Source of the DNA: Nymphaea colorata
Taxonomy: Eukaryota > Streptophyta > Magnoliopsida > Nymphaeales > Nymphaeaceae
NCBI RefSeq assembly: GCF_008831285.2
Contig: NC_045145.1
Span: 21,096,040-21,160,039, forward strand
Reading direction: 5' to 3'
DNA length: 64,000 nt
Shown here: in pieces, positions 1-11,792 of the stretch
Layout: every line of letters begins with the position of its first letter
Numbering within the stretch: position 1 is the first letter of the stretch
Notes under the pieces: generated by a model
Databases searched by the model: none
The model's input: the letters and a program-made list of their open reading frames with translations, nothing else
What the model was told of the DNA's origin: nothing
Made by a program: the position numbers and the translations under genes

Positions 1-2010
1 GCCTTATGGGAAGAAATGCTGAAGAGGCGCTCGGTCAAGTAGACGATCAAATGGGCGGTGCCCTTCAATGCTAGCTGTAGTTTTCAACATAATAACCGAG
101 AAAGAACAGTCTCTTGTGGACCGGGGCCCAGTCAATTAAGTCACTGGAACAGGTTGGTGCATGCAATAAATGGTCTTATTGGGCTTTACTAAGAGCCTAT
201 ACGTCACACATTCTGGATCAAGTAAAACTCTGGGCCACCGCTGCATGCATTTCATTAGGAATTAATGACCTTTTAACACCACCTTCTAAGAGATGGTTAG
301 TCCGCCTCATAAGTATTTTTTCTCACCCAATTAAGCCACGGGGAACATGTCCAAATGTTCATATATGTGTAACCTGAAATATTAACATTACCAAACAGCT
401 GTTTAAATGTAGTCCGTTGGATACAGATTTTTCATGTTAGAGGCATTGGATTGGAGTTAATATTAACATTGGATCGAATTTTTACCAGCGTAAACATCAA
501 CTTATGCCAGAGCTTTACGCTCACGTGGATCCGGCGCCATCATTTTCCAGTTTTAAATGTCTGTCATGGGGTCTAGATTCCCACATTCAAGGCTTCAAGC
601 CAAGAAGCCGATCATTGTCAAATATTAACTCCATTTTTCTCCCTCAAGGAATGCTCTAGGGTCCGGGTGACCGTACGATCAGGATCCGGTTTCGAACTAA
701 TGACGTTGAGGTCATGGGGAGGAGGGCAGATACCTCTCTCTCCATGCATGACAAAGAACTGAAAAAAGGTTATAAATGCCAAATTGAAAGAAAGGCAGGA
801 AAGTAGGACACACCCAGATTTGGCACTTCCCTTTTAAGGCATGACGGTGAAGGTGGGGAAGAAGAAGCCACCATTTTTGGATAAACCACCAACTTTAAAG
901 GGCGTAGCACGGCTTTAAAGTTGGGCAACATATAAGGCATGTACTTTCCCCGGCAATACACCACTAAAACCGGTTGTAGCCGGTTGTTTCAGTTTATGAT
1001 AAACTAATCTTATTTCCCTCTCGAAAGTATAGGGAACAGCTTATATATAGAAGGCAGGAGTTCCACTTTGCTTCACAACTTCATCGGAGTATGTCGAGCT
1101 TAACATTTCCATCACTCTCTCTCTCTCTCTCTCTCTCTTGCTGTCTCTCCACAGACACACACACACATACACACAAATATGTATATATGTATGTACAGTA
1201 TTCTCTTTATTTGTGTTTTCTCTGTTGCTACTGCGATCGTTCTGGATATTTCATATACATTTGTGTCTGAGGTTGTCATGTTCAATTTCGTTTGCTGGAT
1301 CTCTTTAACTTTCGTTTGCTCCGTCTTCATGTCATTTGTTTTTATGTCTGGTCGTCAAGAATTTCCACGCCGTTACTTGTTTAACAGATTATGAACTAAT
1401 TGGCTTCTCTATTGGTGTATCTATAAGAACCACTTTCTCAATGTGGGTATGCGTCCCCAAACATGCACACGAACAGACTGATTTTCATTTTGAAAAGTGA
1501 ATTTGATGCCATTACAAACAATGTTTCCGTTTCTTCTTGTTTTTCTGTTCATCTAGTTCTTATATATATTGCAAACAATTTTCCCATTTCATGAAAAAAT
1601 TATTGTTTTCTGTTTTTCATGGTAATCGTATTGTTGCTGTCTCTTTTCAATGTGAGGTTGAATACAGACACTCATATAATATATCCAGTGAAATTTTTTT
1701 ATAAGATGTAAACCAGATCCTCTCTCTTTACTTTTAGTGGTCAGCGTCCTTGTTTGCAAATTGTTTACATGCCTATGGAGGCTTACAGATGACCGAGGCG
1801 ATCCAGATTCCTGTGCAGCAAGAGTCCATGTGGAGAGGAGACAAAGGATGAGAGGTTTGCGTTAAACCTTCGAATATAATACTTGGAATAGTCCAAGAAA
1901 ATTTTAAATGGCTTTCACTTTGCTTCTTGCTTCTGCCGACATCTCAGTGACTCTCTTTTGCCTTTTTTTCTTTGTTGGTGGATGGAGAAAGCAAGCATGG
2001 AAGGACAGAA
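1..2010. other. No protein gene seen; likely upstream region of the MIR156/157 locus
   Basis: I see no supportable coding exon here; the short reading frames lack family features. A TATA-like TTATATATAG lies at 1041-1050, followed by a CT-rich tract (about 1114-1138) and a CA tract (about 1152-1175), typical of plant 5' leaders. The region probably carries the promoter and 5' part of the primary transcript for the miRNA hairpin that begins near 2011, but the distance of about 1 kb makes that an inference. Confidence 0.4.
1041..1050 (+). promoter_or_regulatory. Candidate TATA box for the MIR156/157 primary transcript
   Basis: TTATATATAG on the plus strand, about 30 bp before a C/T-rich stretch that could start transcription near 1075, and followed by a CT microsatellite as is common in plant 5' leaders. 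It is the best TATA element upstream of the hairpin on the same strand. The link to the miRNA is inferred from position only. Confidence 0.35.
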
Positions 2011-2032
2011 TAGAGTGAAGGTTGGTGTACTG

Positions 2033-2053
2033 TTGACAGAAGATAGAGAGCAC
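2033..2053 (+). ncRNA. Mature miR157/miR156-family 5p strand
   Basis: A 21-nt 5' U-starting guide strand matching miR157 base for base, as I remember the family sequence. It sits on the 5' arm, as in other members of the family. Expected targets are SPL genes with the complementary site; none lies in this window. Confidence 0.9.
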
Positions 2054-2096
2054 AACCCAGCACAGGCAAAATGGATTTTGCTTTTGAGGGGAGTGT

Positions 2097-2117
2097 GCTC
2101 TTTACTCTTCTGTCACC
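2097..2117 (+). ncRNA. Predicted miR157 star strand (3p)
   Basis: This 21-nt stretch (begins GCTCTTTACT, ends CTGTCACC) gives the 2-nt 3' overhangs expected of DCL1 processing when paired with 2033-2053. It contains the single bulged C at 2105. The boundary is predicted from the duplex geometry. Confidence 0.7.
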
Positions 2118-2133
2118 ATGCCTCTCACTCCAT

Positions 2134-5100
2134 ACCTCTCTCTCTCTGTGTGTGTCTGTCTCTCTATCTAACCATCTATCTACCTGTATGTGTGTGTGTG
2201 GAGCGTGCGTTGTTGTATCTTCCAGAGACAAACCAGCTTTTCGGCTTTCGTTCAAAACAGGTAATGATCTCAGCTGTTGTTCACGCCATGTGTTGTTGCG
2301 CGCAAGCTAACCAGCATAGTCATGTTCAAACATGCCTGCTTATATGTGTAACCGATGGTGCAAGTGCAGATACTCACGGATATGTTTAAGCAAGCACATA
2401 CACAGATATTCACTTTCAGGCATCTATGTGTACAGTGTCCATGCACAAACAAATCAGTCTCACAAGTCTAGTTTCTGTTTTAACACCTCCATAAAACTCT
2501 GTAACCAATAGTTTTTCTTATCTTCAACAAGGGAGAAGAGGAGATGACCGGCCCTCTGAAGGGTAGGATGCAAAAACCCTGTCCTAACCATCATGGAGTT
2601 GAGTTCATTGAGCCAGGAAGGGAAGGTACTCTAATGGCCTTCTTTCTTCCCCTTGTTGGTCCCTCTGAGAAACGATCAGGCTCATAACCCTTTGCGCCTT
2701 TCACCAATCCCCTGAAGGCTTGGATGCCGCCTGAGTAGAACCCATATCGGAGCTGTCGAGGTATAGACCTGCCGCATCAAGGCCTTAAACATAGATAGCC
2801 CGTATTTTTTCTATCTGCTACCAGTTCTTAATATGCCTTTCTACAACCAGCATCCCGGTGCAGAGATTGGAAATGAGCTAAATACCTTGTGTGGATTTTG
2901 CAATTATTGATTGTACTGCATTAGATCAAAATCAAACCTCGATTTGTCTAGCTGATATAGACAGTTAAAAAGGCAAATGCATGGTTTTATGTATGCCTGC
3001 ACATACAGTCAATTTCAAATAGAAGACGCATGTACATGTAGAGGCATGCATACAGAAACACAGACAAAGAGAGAGAGAGGGAGGGAGAGAGAGAGAGAGA
3101 GGTTGATTTTTTAAATGACGAGGAATCCTTCAAGGACTGAGTAATTAATGGGGCCTGCTCCCCAAAAGGTAAACGCCGGGTGAGCTCCGGCTACCGTGCA
3201 TTACGAGGACAATATCATAAGGAAACTGATTGAAGATGAAAAAAGAGAAAGTACTGTGAGTTGCTAGAGGTTTCAAGTACTGTTCCATTCAAAACCATAG
3301 AAAATTTTTGTTCTTTTGCTGTTTCTCAGAAAAATGTATATTCTACTGAAAAGATTGGATTAGAAAAATGCCAAGTGGTAGCAAATTTTAAGGTTCTTTC
3401 TCAGACCTTGGCATGTTGTGCTTTATGTTGATTTGACTGATCAGAGATTACATTTTGTTACTTGCACGCCTGCACACATTCATCTGCTCCACTTTCTCAT
3501 GTGCATTCATTTTCTTTTCCTCACCACTGTTATAGGCAAACGTGATCCTGGATCCCAATATTTTTCCTTATTTCACATTCATTAAAAAACCCATGACTCG
3601 GCCTACAAGGTGCATTTTCACTTAACCAGCATGTTAATCTTCATTTAATTTATGTCTTCTTAAACTGTCTGCCAGGTCCGTTAGGTTGGTAGTTCTGTAG
3701 CATTTTGTTGAATTGCATTCTGAAGTTCTAAAATAAGTTTAACACTTATTCTGTGGAGTAGATTTTGCCAATCTGTTTTGCGTTAGCAGCATTTTCTCCC
3801 ATAAATTGGAAGTCTAAGAGAGGCACGTAGGGGGACCTTGCAATTCTTTTTTCAAAATCTGGAGATGCACATTTGAGGCCCCTGCAATTCTCAGTTCGAA
3901 ATTTGGGAGCTGGGTTAAGCGTATTTGAAAAACGGCAGCAGTGGGAGGCGGAAGACTTTTTGATATTCATTTTGATCCCCAACAATGGTGAGCAGATTGC
4001 AATTGTGGGAGCTCCTAAAAAATGGAGGAACAATATAAGGATCTTCAGTGGTTTGGGAAAGGTGGTGCGGCTGCATTTAACCTGGTTGATCAAAGAGACA
4101 GGCTCCATTTGTTCCATTTGTAACCCATCTTGGGAAACGGTATCTCTGTTTTTCTATAGAGACGCTATGCATACTGCCTTGGCTTGGAATCACCTCCCTA
4201 ACCAGGGGGAATAATGCCCTTTTCTGTTTGATGATCTGGGCGTTTTGGTTTGTCTATAATCTTCTGTTCCTCTTATTCTACTTTTTGGACAATGAAAAGG
4301 TCTGAGGACCCTATTTCCCCACCGCTTGCATTGGAAGATATGTCATGCTTGCAATTCTCAGTTCAATATTTGGGCAAAAAGCAATAGTTTTAGGAATGCT
4401 TATTTGGTAGCTTGATAGCAGATACATTCTACATGAGTGTCCCATGAAGATAATCTTCCATACCCATTAAGTCAGATTCAAGAAATACTAAAACTAATGT
4501 TTCTATGAATCTAGTGTAATCTTTAAGGTAGGTTCATGAGACACTCGCAAAATGTCCTTGCTGTCAAATGACCCCTAAAAAAATGCATTAAGTTTTCCTT
4601 TTTGTAGATGTTACTTGGTTATGTATACAAAACAGCAGCCGCTTATGGGAATGTTTACTTGGTTCAATGTTAAGATAAAGGCAATTATCACGAGGAATTC
4701 GACTTCCCCAAACTAGAATGAACCCTCCTCTTGTAAATGTCGACTGTCCAGATGCCTCCCATTCTTCATAGAACTGTGAACACATTCTGATTCGTGTTTC
4801 AGCATCATCCACACAAAACTACTGGAGATCAAGATCGGGTCACCTTGCTTGACTTGGTGACCGTGCCATACCGTAAGGACCACACTTTTGTTTGGTTACT
4901 CTACCCTCGTGAGTATGCTGACAAGCCAATTAGAGATGCGTACCCGCAGAGTCTCTGATTTGGTTTGCACATGCTACACCTCGAGATCAGATCAAAATTT
5001 TTGCATAAACATATGAACAATCTTGTCCGTAAATGTTGTCATTTCTGAGACATTTCATTAGTATATTTCAACAATGCTGCTTTGGTTACTCGAGTTATAC

Positions 5101-6045
5101 ACCCAAATTTTAAATGTATTATCCCTTTCATTTGGATGGGTAGATCAACCATACTAACCTTCCTTAGAACTCTTTGATGCTCGTGCTGGACGTCAGTTTG
5201 CTTATACAATTGGTGCGCCAAGAGGATTCGTACCTCAACTGCCTGTCTATTAGCAAGAGACATCCCTCCATCAATTTGATTCCGACATCTAACAGTTGAC
5301 TAAACGGATCTTGCTTCTCGCGCATCTATATTTGCTTGGTGGTTTCGTCTTACTTTCAGTGCTTAGGTGGTTTTTGTCTTACTTCACGCAACAAACCAAA
5401 TATCTATACGTTGCTGGAAGCATCAAAGCTTCCTCTTTCCACATTTGTCAAAATTTGTCTAGCATAAATGCACCATGACATCGAACCCCAAGGGGCGAAG
5501 AGTAGCTGGTTGAGCTGACAGATCGTTTGTCAGTTTGATTATCGTGAGCATTACTCTTCCTGACTGCAACGGTAGATGTGTTGCACTCTAGTTGACATGT
5601 GTTCTGCTTCCCTCCCAGGTCTTAAAGCACCCTTGAACCTCGGAAGGTAGGAAAAAAAGAGACGATTCGTTGCCAATTAGACCATGATATCTCATACCAT
5701 ATGGAGGGGTTTGTCAAGACATTCTGCACAGGCTGGTCTGAGTGTTATGAAATTAAAAAACAAAAAGAAGGCATCATGTAAGCCTTCAGCCGCCCCTCAA
5801 AAGACTCGGGACCGGTCAGCAATGGAGAAGCAATGAGGTCACAGACTTCGGTTGGTTGGGGAGCTTTCAGAATAGAGCACTCCTTGGAAATTATAATCCA
5901 AGTAGTCCTCGTTTTTGAGAAGAGATTTTCAGTCTTTTTTCTTAGACCATAACTTTCCTTGTTGAAAATATGAGAAAGAATCTCTGGATAACTGGGATGA
6001 CTAACTTTAGCTTACCCAGATAAGACCCAAATATCCCTGAAACAA
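2134..6045. other. Intergenic; no gene seen
   Basis: No exon set or conserved domain is visible on either strand. Contents are CT/GT-rich low-complexity sequence just after the hairpin (about 2138-2175), a GA microsatellite (about 3067-3102) and unique AT-rich sequence. Two moderately long frames near 3746-4214, on opposite strands, have no recognisable features and I treat them as chance. Confidence 0.5.
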
Positions 6046-6476
6046 GTTGATATTTAAATCGGTTTCATACTTAAAGCTCTATAAGAAATTATTTTAAGGC
6101 TTTAGTTTGAAAAAGTGAGTTTTTCCTTTGGTTTTCTAATACAATACAACGAGTATTTGCGTTCTCGAAAACTGAGAACTACTCTGAAGTTGATATTCAA
6201 ATCGGTTTCATACTTAAAGCTCGTATAAGAAATTGTCTTAGACTTTAGTTTGAAAAAGTGAGTTTTTCCTTTGGTTTTCTAATACGATACAATGAGTATT
6301 TGTGTTCTCGAGAACTGAAAACTACTCTTGAAATTGATATTCAAATCGGTTTCATACTTGAAGCTCATAAAAGAAATTGTTTTAGACTTTAATTTGAAAA
6401 AGCGAGTTTTTCCTTCGGTTTTCTAATACAATACAATGAGTATTTGCGTTCTCGAAAACTGAAAACTACTCTTGAA
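6046..6476. repeat. Tandem repeat, three copies of a ~143-bp unit
   Basis: Three head-to-tail copies start at 6046, 6189 and 6333, each opening with TTGATATTYAAATCGG and containing GAGTTTTTCCTTYGGTTTTC. Copies differ by scattered substitutions and single-base indels. No coding potential. Confidence 0.9.
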
Positions 6477-7550
6477 ATAAGAAACCTGACCACATTCGTC
6501 TGACCAATCACACACATGCTATCGCCATGGCAGTATTAAAATATGAAGTAAAGGCCTTTTAACCTGAAAGTCTTCACCTGGGTAAGCGGGATGCTGAGAA
6601 AAAGCCACAATAAAATTTGAACTCGTGACCAGTCAATCTGCTCTCCATGACTCACAAAACGTCAAAACCTGAGCGATTCACCTGAGGCCGCTAGGAGACA
6701 CTTGTGGCGAAAAGTAAGCAGACTACCAAGAGCTTCCCTCGATTAAGTTTGCAGGCTAAAAAAACCATTTTACTTTGTAAGAAGTCTAAAAAACACATTA
6801 ACTTCCTTTTAATACCAAAAACATATGTTCTGATCAAATTTCAACAATACACCAACCTGATCCTGTAACACTGATTGAACATTACGTCAACCGATCTTTT
6901 AGTACGTACGGAAATTGAAAAACCCGGATTAGGTATGATGGAAAATGGTGCACAAGATAAAAGCGTCGAGTGATTGTAGTAATTCTTCCCCCCCTTTCCA
7001 AGGCAATGGCAACTTTAAGTCAAGTCAAGCACATTTTTTACCAGCAAGCCGCCAATGACGTTTTTGCAAAGGAGAAAAAACTTAGGTTCTATACTTAAAA
7101 TTTCTCTAAGTAAACAAGCAAAAATAATGTGGGTAGTATCACCTACCACGGGCCAACTCTGTCGCTACCGGCACACCCACTACATAGCTGTTGTAGCAGT
7201 AGCGTATGTTCACATGGCGGTCCACGAGAAGCCAAGCTATTTTTCTTTGCTACCTAGCACTAGGGTTTAGAGTTGTTTCAATAGAAACCAAAGTTGTCAT
7301 ATGATGTATGCATATTTGCTAAGCTCAATATCCTACCGTTGCCCAGTTGATGCGGTAGGCTCAAAATGCTTACTTGGCTCTTGAAGACTTGAACCCACCT
7401 CCCAGTTGCAAGACCCGACTCAATCTTGGCCTAGCAGAGACCCCTTATCCCCCATCCAGGCGCGCACACACACACATATGAGAGAGAGAGAGAGAGAGAG
7501 AGAGAAAGCACACATATGAGAGAGAAAGTTACAACGCACACGACCATTGC
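6477..7550. other. Intergenic; no gene seen
   Basis: Downstream flank of the CAR gene. Contains a GA microsatellite (about 7478-7504) and a CA tract just before it. No conserved frame seen. Confidence 0.5.
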
Positions 7551-9722
7551 TTAAACCCTCATGTGAGGTGAGGGGGGCTGAGTGGGGCTACTGACATCAA
7601 CCCACTTTAGCTTCAGCTCCAACTCCCCTGACTTAACGTCACACAGCCTCAGCCACACTTCCTGCACAATCTCCCCCTTGACGCATCTCACAAAGCTGTC
7701 CCTAACCAAGCAGTTGTCCCTCCCTGGGATCACTTTGCGCATCTTGGTCTCTTCAGCTCCGGCCGAGTTCTTAAGTGCCCGGCGCAGCCTGGAAGCAGAT
7801 ACGATCGGATGCAGGCTCAGGCGTGTGTGCCCCATCTTATCGTCTGGTTTGAACCGATCCTTGTTCAATACCTCCTGTGGATCAAGCGGTGAATATCCTT
7901 ATGAGCGACCATGAAACCTGACAAGCTCAATGATCTCATATCTCAGCTTATTTTCTTGGACCTCAGCTTATTTTCTTGGACCGGCCACACTGCAGCTGTC
8001 TACATCAGTTCTGTAGGGATGCAGCGGGGTCCAGATCACACAACTTCAGCCGAGTCCCTCACTCCTACATAAGACAGTCCACATGTTTTTCTAACCCTTG
8101 ACTAGAATTCTTGACCAAAACCACTCTGAAGAAGACAGGGAACTAACTCTTCTGTAGCTGGAGAATGACGCAAAGCAATCAAAATTGAAAAAGGGATGCC
8201 CGTATGATGACGGGTAGTGACGACATTTACACAATTTTTTCACCAATCAGTCCAAGTTGAAAGAGAAATAGGTAGCCCCGATAGGCACAGCTCAAAGGCA
8301 CGAAGTTGAAGCATGTTTCCCAGTTTGAACCCATGGGGGTTATGCTCTTATACCAGGTAATGCAGGTGGATCCTATATGCAAGTTAAAGCATATAGAGAT
8401 CTCACCACCTAGTACCGATGCAGTCTAGACTCTTGCCCAAACGATGGTAGGACCTTTTTTCTCACCCAGAGAGGGAAATCGGTAGCATTATGAGCAGACA
8501 ACGAACACATCGTTACTTGTATCTAGCACTGGCAATGAAAAAAGGACGACTCAAAAAATCAGTTTCGGAAATATTCATGAGATGATAACCCTGAAAAATG
8601 CCAAAATAAGGATTGCTTGTTGTCAATGTTCATTCCCATAAACACGATTTTACTTTTCAATACGACTGTTGGGCTCTAACAGTGCTTAACATCATAAAAA
8701 CCTTGTCATTCTATTGTAAATGGTGCAATTGCCATTTGAATTGGTTTAACTAAGATTCCGCCTGAACTAATGTGTAATGGTGAAAGGAGGTCGCTGTTTA
8801 ATAGCTTCCCACCAAAAGCCGGTGCCATATCATGATATCAGGAATTCACTAACATGACGCTTCAAATGGAACTTAATCACAATCTGAAATGAGGAAAGCT
8901 TACCAACTTTAGGATTCCAGCTGGGTTGGTAACCGCGAATGTGAACTCTTCATTCCAAACAGGATTAAGACAACTATTTATAACCTTTGTTCTGGCAGTC
9001 TGAGCATCAATGTTAGAAATCACAAGTTAGCAACAGGGGTACAACTGAGAGGAATAAACTATATCAGAACCCGGTTTTGAAATCCTTTAGATCCATAATT
9101 TTGAAGTAATAGCGCCATATAGTTGGATATTCTGTGAGACTACAAAACTCCCGAAAGTGGAAATAGTTGCTTACCAATATCTAATAATCTGTCAGATTAT
9201 TTTAGCCATAAGATCGTGATTATTCATTGCTTTTGCTTAAATTATAACATGTAGCAGGCCCCTTCCTTTTTACTGCTATTAAGCTGGAAAGTGAAATTTT
9301 CTTATTTATTGATAGTGGGACCAAAAGAGTTTGAAATCGCATGATCAACTGACACTACTTCCACACACCATGAATATAAGGCAACGTTGCCAATCAATTG
9401 TTTATAAAGAAATAGCCTATTCCGATGCGCTTGACGAAAAACCATAGAAAACTATCCGCCACAAATAGCCTGATCATACCCAGTCGAAAATATGACTTGC
9501 AACAGGGTTTACCTTACATAAAGTATCAACAAAGTCTTTTACAACCGTACGCATATGCCAGAAATGTTTGTTTCTGTAATAAAAAAAAAGTAGATAGGGA
9601 AAAAAGATTGCCTGGTTTTCAAGCTTGAGAATGACATAAGGATCGCTGCTTGTAAAATCTCTGATTATCAGCCTTTTCCCTTGAAAAACTGTGACCTTTA
9701 GAAACCCAATAGTCTCTCCCAT
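7551..9722 (-). CDS. C2-domain ABA-related (CAR) family protein
   Basis: Three coding exons: 9722-9612, 8999-8904 and 7874-7551, joining in phase 0 to a 176-residue protein, the usual size for the family. Residues 7-32 (GFLKVTVFQGKRL then SSDPYVILKL) open a C2 beta-sandwich; NSCLNPVWNEEFTF (residues 45-58) and DRFKPDDKMG follow. The CAR-specific insert region ends in a VIPGRDNCL motif and the last strand has WLRLCDV and LKLKWVD. CAR proteins bind phospholipid with Ca2+ and bring ABA receptors (PYR/PYL) to the plasma membrane; related proteins regulate small GTPases. It most resembles the members that start MGE-LGLLKV. The aspartate usual at residue 73 is Asn here. Intron 1 is GC-AG (donor CAG|GCAATC at 9611). 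The ATG at 9722 begins the conserved N terminus; upstream exon(s) appear non-coding. Confidence 0.93.
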
Positions 9723-9753
9723 AGAGCTCCTTTCAGACAGCTTCTTCCAGCTT

Positions 9754-11665
9754 CTGTTTGTAAACCTGTTACATGGCGAAGGGCCTCAGTCCCAACATGA
9801 CACAGCCACACTTCAATAAAAGAAGTGGAACCACATATGCACGCTCAGCTGGGGCGTAAAGTCGTGCAACATACAAAAGTGACTGGGCGTGTTTTACAAG
9901 TCACCTTACATGTATCTTAAAAGAAACTGTCTGGTAACGAATCCCTAAAAAGTTCATTCTGAATACTGCCGGTAGTACATACGACTGGACATTAGATAAC
10001 ATGGTTTCTTCCAATAACTGCACCAATCCCATTAATTTAAACTATAATATCCATAGGTTGATCTAATACATCTTTTTTGCCTTTCCTACCTTCTTTTTAT
10101 TATGATAATCATGCAGTAGAAGATACTCTAGGACCAAACCCAGGACCCTCATGTGCTGGTTCCAACGATCACAGACTTAGGTGCAAAACCAGTAACTAGT
10201 GGAGTGAACGATGAGTGCACGAGGAAGAAAAGCTCAAACTTTCAAAAACTTGAGTATCAATTGTCAATAATTGAGATCTCACTTTTGGCTCTACGGGAAA
10301 GGTATAATGCACGCAAATCCATTAAAATAACTAGAAGAAAAAAGTGTCCAAAAGAAAACACATGGTCGTCTCTCTGGATCGCTTTATAGTTCTGGTGCAC
10401 AACATTTAACATATTGAGGTCTGGCCATTGAAAAAGCAAATCCATTCGGGTATATTTTCTGCAATTGCCAAATCAAGAACACTTACGACAAACAAGTTGA
10501 AATTTCAAAAGAACGAAACTCAAAAAAAAAAAAACAATATGTCATCATGCTCCAACAAAAACAGAGAGAAAAATAAATGAAGTGGTGTCACAGATGAAGA
10601 CAGGAGAAATTTAATGATCACAGGAGCTCGAAGATCAAGCACATAATGATCGTCATTCGTGGCTAACACAACAATCAGAGGGAGAGTAGATGAGTGAGTA
10701 GGCGGCCGATTTAAAGGGAGGAAACCTCTACATAACGAAATCTACACCAGTTCTATCCATACGTTTACCCAATTTTGAGTCCAAGCTCCAAAGAGATGGA
10801 GTTTTTCTGTCCATAAACTGCGGAATTTTGGGTCCAAAAGATGGATAGGTTTCTAGGGGGAACTCCGAGCAATAAACACGTCCAAGACAGAGAAAACATT
10901 ATCTTTTTCCTCAAACAAGAAAAAATCAACACACAATTCTCATTAGTCTCTCCACTCAAATAAAGGAAAACAAAAAACGCAAATGAAACGAGAAAAAATA
11001 ATGGGATACCTTTCAACCAACTGCTAAATCAATCAGACTAACAAACGATCGTTAGTTCAGCAGAGAAACGAAGGGAAACTCTAGGCTAAAATTCCAAAAC
11101 AAAAAGTAGCTCTCAGCTTAAATATACACTTTCAAGAGGGAAAAGATACCAAAAGTTCCACGGAGAAAATGAATATTAAGCGGCTCATATTCAACTCATA
11201 AAGACAAACTAATCCAACGTGAGCCATGTGGATTACCTACAACAGGGTAAGCAGAATAACTCCTGAACTAAAGGAAAAAGAAACAAGAAGTGGAAAGGAA
11301 ACGTAACTCTTCCATTGAAAATTTATTTCTAAACTAGAAAACAGCGAACCGCACTGCAGAAAACACAATTGTGGCGTAAGATTTCCGTTTTACTGACGGG
11401 CAACAACGAAATTCCGACGGTGAAACGGAAAACCAGCGCGAGACTCTCAACATTCTGTCAACGGGAAATATTAGGACAAGAATTCGCCACTTTTAACTGA
11501 AAAACTCATCAAAGTTCACCCGGGAATGAATATTGCAAGCATAGCCCGCCTTCCTTCGCTGTGAAAGCGACGAAAAAGCAGTTGCAACGGACAACTAAAA
11601 TTATAAAACCAGTGATCATCCCTGTTCCCGAAGAAGAGACATACGGAGCAACAGCAGGGCTTTAC
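9754..11665. other. Probable 5' leader intron of the CAR gene; no other gene seen
   Basis: AT-rich stretch between the predicted non-coding exon and the start codon. I see no conserved frame on either strand. Long 5' leader introns often raise expression in plants, but no specific element can be named here. Confidence 0.4.
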
Positions 11666-11755
11666 CTGGTAGGCTGCCAGCGGTTTCTGCCGCCGTATTT
11701 CTGCCGCGGAAGTCAGTTCTCTCGCCCAAGCCACGCCGGACATCGGCGATCAACC
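11666..11755 (-). other. Predicted non-coding first exon (5' UTR) of the CAR gene
   Basis: About 30 bp downstream of a minus-strand TATA box, the sequence runs to a good donor (CTACCAG|GTAAA at 11666/11665). The matching acceptor could be AAACAG at 9754-9756, leaving 31 nt of leader (9753-9723) before the ATG and giving a leader intron of about 1.9 kb. Ends are inferred; RNA reads would settle them. Confidence 0.45.
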
Positions 11756-11784
11756 CCGTCCGTTCAAAAGCTCGGTGAGCTCCA

Positions 11785-11792
11785 CCTTATAG
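11785..11792 (-). promoter_or_regulatory. TATA box of the CAR gene
   Basis: Reads CTATAAGG on the minus strand, in a local GC-richer promoter patch. It places transcription start near 11755, just ahead of the predicted non-coding exon. Confidence 0.55.

Larger units (their letters stand above)
2011..2133 (+). ncRNA. MIR157: MIR156/157 precursor hairpin
   Basis: The plus strand can fold into a stem-loop whose 5' arm contains, at 2033-2053, a 21-nt sequence that I recognise as identical to the mature miR157 form of the miR156 family (starts UUGACAGAAG, ends AGAGAGCAC). The 3' arm at 2095-2115 pairs with it along nearly its whole length, with one bulged C (2105) and one G-U pair. A 41-nt terminal region (2054-2094) includes an inner GCAAAA/TTTTGC stem. 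An imperfect lower stem continues at about 2013-2025 against 2116-2130. This family directs cleavage or repression of SPL transcription-factor mRNAs and controls the juvenile-to-adult transition. Reading frames that run through the hairpin (for example 1958-2389) are therefore not proteins. Confidence 0.92.

Noticed and set aside
1958..2389. 143-codon plus-strand frame and overlapping minus-strand frame
   Set aside because: Both run through the MIR156/157 hairpin and CT/GT low-complexity sequence; they are chance frames.
3746..4214. Overlapping frames on both strands of 113-123 codons
   Set aside because: No family resemblance, no splice-linked partner exons, ordinary intergenic composition.
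6046..6476. CRISPR-like array
   Set aside because: Units are contiguous tandem repeats with no unique spacers, in plant nuclear DNA.
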